NCBI RefSeq assembly: GCF_004798865.1
Contig: NW_025335873.1
Coordinates: forward strand, 3,932,502 to 3,996,501
DNA from: Varanus komodoensis
Lineage: Eukaryota; Chordata; Lepidosauria; Squamata; Varanidae
Direction of reading: 5' to 3'
Length of the DNA stretch: 64,000 nucleotides
Shown: in pieces, positions 56,471 through 64,000 of the stretch
How the letters are laid out: each line of letters starts with the position of its first letter
How positions within the stretch are numbered: position 1 is the first letter of the stretch
Made by a program: the position numbers and the translations under genes
The notes under the pieces: generated by a model
Database searches by the model: none
Told to the model about the DNA's origin: nothing
What the model saw: only the letters and a program-made list of their open reading frames with translations

Positions 56471-58921
56471 TAATTATTAATAATATTGATTGATTGATTG
56501 ATTAATATCCTGCCTTTCCACTCAAAGGAGCCTGAGTGGACTGGCTTGAAAAAATAAAATAAATTAAAAAAAAGATTAAATGGACAGTTTAGGGGTGATT
56601 TTGGACTTCAGCTGGGGAAGTGATAGGATTGTTCAGGTTCCCAGCGCTGCGGTTGGAGGCAGCACTCCAATCTCGGAGCCGGTCGTCGGAGCCAAGCTGA
56701 CCTCCTGCAGCTGGCATGGGACGAGCTGCATTGGCGGCTCTCCGAAGTCAGGAAAATTACCTCAGAGAAGGGTGAAAGGGGGCATTTTGGAAAGCTTGTA
56801 AATTCCCGGCTGTGGCTTCCTTTACGGAGTCCATCTAAAACTGCACAAGTCAATCAAAGGGTACAAGATCCAGAACAAAGCACAGTTCAAGATCCAATCA
56901 AGGATTCGCTGGTCTGTTGCCAAAAACCCAATTTGGTATAAGAGCCAATGGCAGTTTGCAGCTTTTACTGGAAATTTAGGCCAGTGTGTAGTCCTGTGTA
57001 GTCTTAACCACCCCTCTTTTCTTGTCGGTCCACCAGCCCCTTGGCTAACTGCAATCCAGATCTAGTCCTCTACTTATTACTTTGGGAACTCACCAGAGTT
57101 TTGGGGTTCTGCCCTGCTGGAAACCTGTCACACTCCCTTTTTTCTCCTAGCCAGTGAGCTGTGGACCCCACTCAATTTATCTTGCAAGGGTTTCCCCTAG
57201 CCAGCTTCTCGGGGCTTGAGTGAGGCCGGTTTTGCTGACATGCAACCCAGGAATCCAGAGAGACAGGCTTGGAAACTCTGGCCCTGGCACAGAGCTTACT
57301 GGGTGCATCCTTTCAATTCTGGCGTGCAAATTGGAGCGGCGCGCCAGCAGTCTGCCGTGCCTGAGTTGGGTAGGCGCTTTGCTCTCGCTTTGTTGGCTCA
57401 GCCGATGTTGCAAGCTTTCATACCCCATGATCTTTGCGGGGCAGAGGCAGTTAAAATAGATAAAAATAGATTTTGGTGGACGGTCCATGCTGTTGATTAA
57501 CTTTGGGCTGAAAAACGTCTGAGTGGGCAGTGCTTATGTGATGAAATCAAATGAAATCCACGCTGTAGGATGTTCTCCTCAACCTCTTCCCTACATATTG
57601 CAATACTGGTGAGAGAAAAAGTCCGTGGACTCAAGGCCACCTTGCTGGATCGCACCATTCCTTGTTGAATAGGAGCTTGCCTTCTGGGATGAGCTGTTTC
57701 CATCGAGTTCTCCATCTTGTCCCAACAGCAGCTACCTAGGTCCTTTCTTCACTTAAGAGACTTTCAACCAAACTTTCCCAACTTTCAACCCAAGGCACTC
57801 AGTCAACGTACAACAGGCAATGAAAACAACAGTTGATATCATTTGCGGTGCTTCAATTCCCTCTCTGCTGATGCTGAGGCCGTGAGTGAGGTTGGTTAGG
57901 TCGCCAAAATAACCCCATCCGTGCAGAAGAGGGAGATTTCAGCAGCTGTGGGGGCATCCGTGTTCGCAGTCATAAAAGCATTCTTTCAGGGACTCCCCCC
58001 AACTAACAATTTGCATTCACCTATTTATTTTAAAAAGCAGATGTTAAAAGCTTCCAGCTTGATCGTTGCAGTTGTGTTATTGTATTTCTACTAATGTAAG
58101 TTGCTCAGAGTATTCTTTTATGATTACTTCTTTAAAAAAGAAGAACTTGTGAATGGGTTGCAGCATTATTTTAAGAAGAACCAAAAAGAAGGAGAATGAA
58201 AACTGGCACTAAAGCCACTGAAGTCACTTTGCTGTGATTGGCCAGTGTTGTAAAACAATGCAAGAGGGATGCTATGATCAGAGAACGTCGGCTCTCCGGA
58301 GAATTTTCTGGAGTTCCCCTTCTTGATGCATCGAAAGTCCGAGGACTTCAAGAGAGCAATTGTGTACCCTGCAACCCCCTTGTAGCTGTGGAAGCAATTT
58401 TTTCACTTGCTTCTCGAGACTGCAAATGTGACCACAGACAGAGGCAGAAGGGGGTGTTCTGTTGGGCAAGGAGAGGCCAGGATCAGAAGCATTTATGGCC
58501 CGTCCCAGCAGCGTGGCAGGCTCAGAGGCTCAGCTAGAAGAAAACGAAGCAGAAGGAGAACCTGGAATCGTCTCCATCCTTCTTCCTGCCCTTGCTGGCT
58601 GCAGCCGGCAGCGTGCGGGCTGCGTGGACACCTCCACAGTTGGAGGCTTCCTTTGGAGGGAAGTGCAATTCATCTCGATCGAATGCTTTAGGGAAAAGCG
58701 TCCCATCGCTGGGGCGAACAAGGACAGGCCCTGTCTGTGGGTCGCCGCCACTTGGCCTTGCAAGGGGTGATGAAGGTGATGATGAAGAAATGGGTTGCTG
58801 GGAGATCAGCCTTCGTGCGGGCAGATGGCAAGCCTCATGGGACGTATCTTGGCTGCCCGGTATGAAGCAAGCCAGACTTAACGGAAAGCCTTTTCCTTCC
58901 AGCATGCATCCAGGCAGGCTC

Positions 58922-59101
58922 ATGGAGAGGGCCGGCGTTCGGCATGTCTACGCAGCCACGGGACACCTTCAGCAGTTAGAGGCCGACTCGGCTACCAAGA
59001 ACCAGTTCAGCCGCCAGGAGCTGATGGTCAAGTTGACAGAAGGACAGTATGTCTTGTGCCGTTGGACTGATGGGCTCTATTACCTGGGGAAGGTCAAAAG
59101 G
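58922..59101 (+). CDS. PHF19: PHF19 first coding exon: start and Tudor domain
   Basis: The exon encodes [18 protein letters not shown] and [17 protein letters not shown], then [14 protein letters not shown]. It is phase 0 at the GTAAGG donor. The exon itself begins at 58903. Confidence 0.93.
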
Positions 59102-60011
59102 GTAAGGAGAATTTTTGCCTTCTTTAAAGAAATGCATCTCAGGGGCATAAGAAAAACTGTGCTGGATCAGAGCCATGCAGTCCGGCCTTCTGCTCACACA
59201 GTGGTCAACACATAGGGTCCCTCATAGGATACAAGCACAAATTCCTACCAGCTCACGCAGAGGCTACAGGTAGAAGCTCCTCCTCCTCCATGAATTTGCC
59301 CAGACCCTTTTGAAGGCCATCCAGATTGGTGGTCTTTACTGTTTCCCGACACAGTGAATTCCACAGTTTAACTGCCACTCTTCACAACTAGGAACACTTT
59401 ATAAATTCTTTCTCGTGGTGGGTACAAAAACTGCGGTTCATTTCGTTTGGGAAGCCTGGTGATTTCTGTTCTTCTTGTATGTGGAGCTGGGTGCAAGGCA
59501 TCCCAGGTGGAAACAGGCGGAAGCCATCTTGAATTGCATGCGGAAGTCAGGAAGCAAGCGCTAGGCTTGTATTCCCACTGAAGCCCCCAGCATTTAAAAT
59601 GGACATCCTTCTCAGTGGTGGCCCCCAAATGCTGAAAGGCTCTTCCCGCTGAACATCTGATGCCAAAAACATGAAAATGTTGGCACCAGGCAGCAATGGT
59701 CTGTGTTAGCTGTTTTATCTGCAATTGTTTCACTCATTTAAACTGTTTAAAATTTGGCATATTGGAATTTTACACTGTATTTTATTGCATTGGTATTTTT
59801 GATTGCATCCATTTTTAGTTTTGTACCTGTGATGAGCCATTGTTAGCTGCCCAGCTATTGGGCGGTATAGAGGAGAAGATGCGGATATCTCCTGGCAGAG
59901 GTGTCCCTTGTTTGAAAGGGAAATTTTGCCCCAAAGTTGTCCACATCTGCTGTTGAAGCAGGGTATGGCAATACTGGGACACCATCCAAAAATGGTGGCC
60001 AGGGTTCTGCC

Positions 60012-60042
<31 letters not shown>

Positions 60043-63000
60043 TTTGAGTTTTTGTATGCCATCCCATCACTTAACGCCTTGGGACAGCTTACATAAATAA
60101 ACATAGTAGAAAAATACAGATTATACAAATTAAAAACCCGATTCATTCCGGCTGCAAATTAAAACCTATACTTAATATTAAACTTTATTTAAGCAATAAA
60201 GTTTAAATGTCTTCGCCTGGCGCCGACAAACAAATAACGACGGTGCCAGGCGGACCTCTCTGGGGAGCGCATTCCATAGATGGGGCGCCACTGCAGAGGA
60301 GGCCCTCCACCAAATCCCCCTCCAACTGCAGCCTGGGGCGCGTCAGATCCAGGTAGACGAGGCAGTACTCCGGTTTCCCGGAGAGGTGGGAACAGGGAAA
60401 GGAGCAGCACCACGGACAGCTCCGGTGGTGCTGGGCCTGGAGCAGGAGATGCGACCCAGGTCTGGGCTTCGTCCGGGGTGGGGAGCCCCTGGATGGAGGC
60501 CTTCTCCTTGGTACATGCCTGGTCTTTCTCAACAGCTTTGGGCCACAATGCCGCAGAAGTGGCGGCGGTGTGCTGGTGTCCTTGTGGCTGGAGTCTCACA
60601 ACCCTCCCCATGCCATGAGGAAGGTCTTCCTGGGGGACAAGTTCCTGGGGAGGCAGCACACTTCTAGCAGCTCCCTCCCTGATCCGTCCACCGAGGAACC
60701 TTCTCCTTTGAGGAAGAGGAGACCCCCTCCCGGAGCATGGCGGCCCCATCACTCTTCCCCAAAGAGGGTGGCCGGAGAAGGGCCCGTTTTGCACCGTGTG
60801 TTCTGGAAGATTTCTCATGGTTGTTCTTTTCCATTCTCTGTGCGTCTCTGTAGGTGAGCTGTTCTAAGCAGAGTTGCCTCGTGACCTTTGAAGACAACTC
60901 CAAGTACTGGGTGCTTTGGAAAGACATCCAACATGGTGGGTGAGCCTCCACTCTCTCCCCAGGTCCTCTGCACTTCCTGCGCAAGCCTGGCCTGCCCTTG
61001 CATGTAGTGGAATGATGAGGGGCTGGCATTCTGAGGATGCAGAGCTGACTGTGCCACTTCCACCTGCGGGGTGTGGGAGATGCTGGGACGCTCCCTTGCA
61101 CACGGCAAAACTTCCCCCAGTCAGAACAAAACTGCAAGCGCATCTCCAAGAAAGGCGCAGGGCCATGCGCTGGTGTGCTAGGCTTGTTCGGCAGGGGAGC
61201 TTTTAATGCAGCACGGCATGGATCTCTCCCCTGCAGGCCAAAGTGGTACGGTCTCACCCAGGACATTCCACTGCATGTCTGAATCGGGCCTCGGGGGGAG
61301 GTGAAACGAGAACTGTTCCTCTAAGAGAAAGGCAGGCTTTCTTTCCCTTCCTCCTTCCCCAACCTGGGGCTCTCCCAGCTCCCATCAGCCCCAGCCAGCA
61401 TGGCCAGGGGTGATAGGAGTTGTAGTCTAAGATATTTGGAGCGGGACGGAGGTATTGCTACTCCACACCGGCTCTCCTGTGCTGTTGCGGTTCCTCTCCC
61501 TTCACCTTGCTTTCAGTGCATCAAAGTGTTTAGAGAGAACACCCCCTGCTCGGTGGCCGGCCCTGTGCCCGGTTGGCTACCCGGCTGAGGAAGCTGCCTC
61601 GTGCCAAACTAGAACCCCGAACCACCCAGCAGCCGTGCCCTGCCTCCCAGTGGCCACACTTGCTGGGAATGATGGAAGCTGTAGTCCAGCACTTCTAGAG
61701 GGCAACCTGGGGCTTCCTGTGGGCAGCTGGCTGACCCCTGAGTGAGCAAAATGCCAGTCTAGACGGGCCCCGATCCAGCACCAGGGCTCCTCTGTTCTCT
61801 TCCGAGCCCTCCTGGAGGCCAGGGCTCATCTGGGAACTTTCCGGTGTTCCATGCGTTGAAGACTCCGTCCCACATAATTCTAGCCACCCTGTGCGATGCT
61901 GCCTTGAAATGCTAGCAAAGCCGCAGGGGAAGGTCCCTGTGGGAGGTCCTGGTTCGGCCCCAGGCATCCCCACTGAAAACAGGACTACAGCAGGAGGTGC
62001 TGCGGTGCTGAGCGGACCTTGCCAGGGCCGGGCTGGGTGCTCTGGGCAAAGGCCCATTTATCTGTGCATTTGGGGTCGGCAGCGGCCCGGCCCCAGTGCC
62101 ACCCGTGGCCCTCCGGGAGTTCTGACTTCGAGGGCTGGAGACGCGCCCCGTCTCCCCAGAGACACCGTGCCGAATGCCGCTCTCGTCCTTCTCCTTCCTA
62201 GCTGGGGTGCCGGGAGAAGAGCCGAAGTGCAACATTTGCCTGGGGAAGTCCACGGGGCCCCTGAATGAGATCTTGATCTGCGGAAAGTGCGGCTTAGGTA
62301 AGGAGGACCTGCGGCTAGTTCCGGGGGAGGCAAGGCGGGGGTCTCTTGCGCTTTGCCCAGCGCGATGAGCCCCTTTGGGTGGAATCTGCTGCGAGGCCTC
62401 GGCCCTGCGCTGCGGCCCCCTCTGGGCTTTAGCTGAAAGCAGAACGCCGCTTCCACTGAAGACAGCAGCCCTGGACAGCTGATTTGAAGGGAGTTCCTCT
62501 GATTTTAGGGCAGGGCAGCGATCTTCCCAGGGGTGTGCTGGAGAGCCTTTTCAGCTGGCCCTCCCGTCTGCCCCAGTCCCTGTCTCCGAGAATCATGGAA
62601 TAATCGTGTGGTAAGGGGCCACCAGGTCCAGCCCCCTGCTGTTGCAGGACACCATGTTACACCCTCCCATCTTCCCAGAGCTGTCTTTATTTGATCCTGT
62701 GTCTGATGGTCAGGCCAGGCAAGGCGATTTGCAATGACATAATTAATTGCCTTTTAATTTCCTTTTTAAAGGAGAGGAACGTGGGTCCAGACCGTGCTGC
62801 GGTGGGTGGGGTGGCTTTAATCCTTTGCCTCCCACTCTGTGTCCCGGATCCAGTCAGGAAGCTGCACCCCTTTCCTTCGGCTCAATTACTAATCCGTGGA
62901 GGAGAAAACTCACCCAGCCTTGAAATGGCAATGCTTTCCCCAAGGCGACCTGCAGACACAGGGCTCCTGACCCTGTCAAGAGCACCATGGGGGCAGAAGG

Positions 63001-63837
63001 TTCTGTCATCCGGCATCAGGATGCTAATCTGGATTAGCGTCACAAGCTTTGTAGCTTCCTGGGACTGGACTGCTTGGAGGATCCCATCTGCCCCTTTTCC
63101 AAGAAATTTGGCAACAGAAACACGAGGGAAGATTCGATTTCCCCGCGGAAGTTGTAATTTGTAATTAATTGGCACCACCTTGTAATTAATTGGCACATCG
63201 CTGCCTCGTCCTCCCACTAGGCTATCACCAGCAATGCCACATCCCAGTGGTGAACAGTCACGAAGGTTCCTTGGTGAGCCCTTGGTTCTGCCGGAGATGT
63301 ATCTTCGCCTTGGCAGTGCGGGTGAGTGGTCAAAGCAATGTTTCCTATCGTGTGCCTTGCCTTCTGGATGCTTAGCATTCCCTCATGAAAATGTAAGGAC
63401 CACCAGTGGTTGATGAATGGCTTTCTGCTAGCGAATAGCTAAATGCTCAGTGTTTAAGATGGGGGCCTATTCTCCTGTTTGGCCGAAGTGTCTTGTCGTC
63501 CCACGGAAGGTCTGTTTAGCTGTCATGGCTATTGCAGACTTCTTTTCTGAACAGAAATGTGTTCAGCCAATTGGAAATAAAAGGGAACATAAATAAACAC
63601 ACGGATTCATCCGTGCGGTGTGGGAATGGCTCCTCCGAATGATTGGAGTGCCTCCGTTTATTTGCGCGTGGTGCGTTTGCTTTCACAGAAGGGCGGAGCG
63701 CTGCGGAAAGGCGCCATCGCGAGGACGTTGCAGATGGTCAAGATGGTGCTGTCCTACAACCCGGAGCAGCTGGAATGGGATTCTCCCCACAGAACCAACC
63801 AGCAGCAGTGCTACTGTTACTGCGGGGGCCCCGGCGA
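58922..63837 (+). CDS. PHF19: PHF19 / Polycomb-like 3, N-terminal part (5 exons, 3' partial)
   Basis: Exons: 58922-59101 (acceptor at 58902, first base 58903), 60854-60935, 62202-62297, 63221-63321, 63689-63837. They give about 202 residues in one frame and the gene continues past the window. Residues about 35-87 form the Tudor domain ([20 protein letters not shown], then [19 protein letters not shown]), with the Trp, Tyr, Phe and Asp of the H3K36me3-binding cage present. Residues about 92-150 form PHD finger 1 with all C4HC3 ligands (CNIC, CGKC, H, C, WFCRRC). The last exon begins PHD2 ([10 protein letters not shown]). PHF19 is a nuclear cofactor that helps PRC2 bind chromatin. A second in-frame ATG at 58904 (MHPGRL) is possible; 58922 (MERAG) resembles human MENRA better. 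Confidence 0.95.
59140..59420 (-). repeat. CR1-like LINE fragment
   Basis: The complement of typical CR1 3' sequence: CTGTGCTGGATCAGAGCCAT near the tail end, and ATGAATTTGCCCAGACCCTT, then AAGGCCATCCAGATTGGTGG and GTGAATTCCACAGTTTAACT. It lies in a PHF19 intron. Confidence 0.55.
60012..60330 (+). repeat. (ATTT)n-headed interspersed repeat
   Basis: An ATTT microsatellite (60012-60045) is followed by GTATGCCATCCCATCACTTA, GGGACAGCTTACATAAA and GGTGCCAGGCGGACCTCTCT, then GGGGCGCCACTGCAGAGGAG. It is a better-preserved relative of the copy at 14521 and sits in a PHF19 intron. Confidence 0.6.
60854..60935 (+). CDS. PHF19: PHF19 exon: Tudor domain end
   Basis: The exon encodes [20 protein letters not shown] and LWKDIQH, nearly identical to human. 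It ends one base into an Ala codon, at a GTGGGT donor. Confidence 0.96.
61730..61795 (+). repeat. CR1-like LINE tail
   Basis: The stretch GCAAAATGCCAGTCTAGACG, then GGCCCCGATCCAGCACCAGG and GCTCCTCTGTTCTCTT, resembles a CR1 3' end. It lies in a PHF19 intron. Confidence 0.5.
62202..62297 (+). CDS. PHF19: PHF19 exon: PHD1 first half
   Basis: The exon encodes [19 protein letters not shown] and [12 protein letters not shown], matching human with few changes. The donor is GTAAGG. Confidence 0.96.
62583..62655 (-). repeat. CR1-like LINE fragment, minus strand
   Basis: The stretch GAGAATCATGGAATAATCGT and GGTCCAGCCCCCTGCTGTTG resembles the complement of the CR1 3' region (AATCATAGAAT...CCAACCCCCTGC). 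It lies in a PHF19 intron. Confidence 0.5.
63221..63321 (+). CDS. PHF19: PHF19 exon: PHD1 second half
   Basis: The exon encodes [19 protein letters not shown] and [14 protein letters not shown], completing the C4HC3 set. The donor is GTGAGT. Confidence 0.96.
63689..63837 (+). CDS. PHF19: PHF19 exon: linker and start of PHD2
   Basis: The exon encodes [20 protein letters not shown], then [20 protein letters not shown] and CYCYCGGPG. It ends two bases into a Glu codon at a GTAAGG donor; the next exon is outside the window. Confidence 0.95.
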
Positions 63838-64000
63838 GTAAGGCGAACGGAAGGAAGCTGGGAAAGCATCACACAGGGCAGCTGGGTGGTTGGTGGGCAG
63901 TCCCAATGTGTTGGACCGATCGACCCCATCCGTGTTCTCATAGATTCATTCCCTGACCTTGTGGCTTGGGGACAGGTGGAACTTGAAATAGGGCTGGTCC

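Larger units (their letters stand above)
52660..58902 (+). other. PHF19 first intron
   Basis: No coding exon was recognised. The first part stays GC-rich and includes a CCAAT element (AGCCAATCAG at about 52980). Further on are a two-copy 20-base tandem duplication (about 54036-54075), a minus-strand SINE fragment (54805-54950) and a degenerate repeat (56309-56580). The rest is unrecognised. Confidence 0.55.

Noticed and set aside
60189-60818. 209-codon minus-strand frame in a PHF19 intron
   Set aside because: It overlaps a degenerate interspersed repeat and shows no protein family features.

Overview
The window is vertebrate nuclear DNA, most likely from a squamate reptile (a lizard or snake). 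The genes are spread over short exons with canonical GT-AG introns. The introns and spacers are full of squamate-type repeats: a near-complete Sauria SINE, many tRNA-derived SINEs of the kind found across squamates, Bov-B (RTE) LINE tails, CR1 tails, a 5S-rRNA-derived SINE and a hAT DNA transposon. Nothing bacterial or viral was recognised.

Three genes lie head to tail on the + strand. (1) Complement C5, C-terminal half: 18 coding exons from 814 to 19883, covering the thioester-like (TED) domain without its thioester, the CUB return, MG8 and the C-terminal C345C domain, with a poly(A) signal at 20296. The 5' half of C5, including C5a, lies before position 1. (2) TRAF1: eight recognisable coding exons from 28891 to 41530. 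They hold the tail of the RING, two TRAF-type zinc fingers, a linker with a caspase-like LEMD motif, the TRAF-N coiled coil and the TRAF-C receptor-binding domain. A CpG island at about 24.84-25.41 kb, broken by a 100-N gap, is the likely promoter and may hide the first coding exon or exons. (3) PHF19 (Polycomb-like 3), N-terminal part: a CpG-island promoter and probable 5'UTR exon ending at 52102, then five coding exons from 58922 to 63837. These encode the Tudor domain, the first PHD finger and the start of the second; the gene runs off the right edge.

The order C5-TRAF1-PHF19, all in one orientation, matches my recollection of human 9q33, so this is a conserved synteny block rather than an accessory region. 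C5 acts in serum as the precursor of C5a and C5b, TRAF1 acts in cytoplasmic TNF-receptor and NF-kB signalling, and PHF19 acts in the nucleus as a PRC2 cofactor. Sharing a locus does not imply a shared pathway.

Spacers: 20.34-24.72 kb between C5 and TRAF1 and about 43.6-51.3 kb between TRAF1 and PHF19 hold only repeats and unrecognised sequence. I found no credible undescribed gene system. The points most worth a second look are lineage features of TRAF1 (retained zinc fingers, an altered RING tail, altered receptor-pocket residues, a LEMD site), the PHF19 promoter motifs, and a dispersed palindromic repeat whose copies resemble ZNF143 sites.
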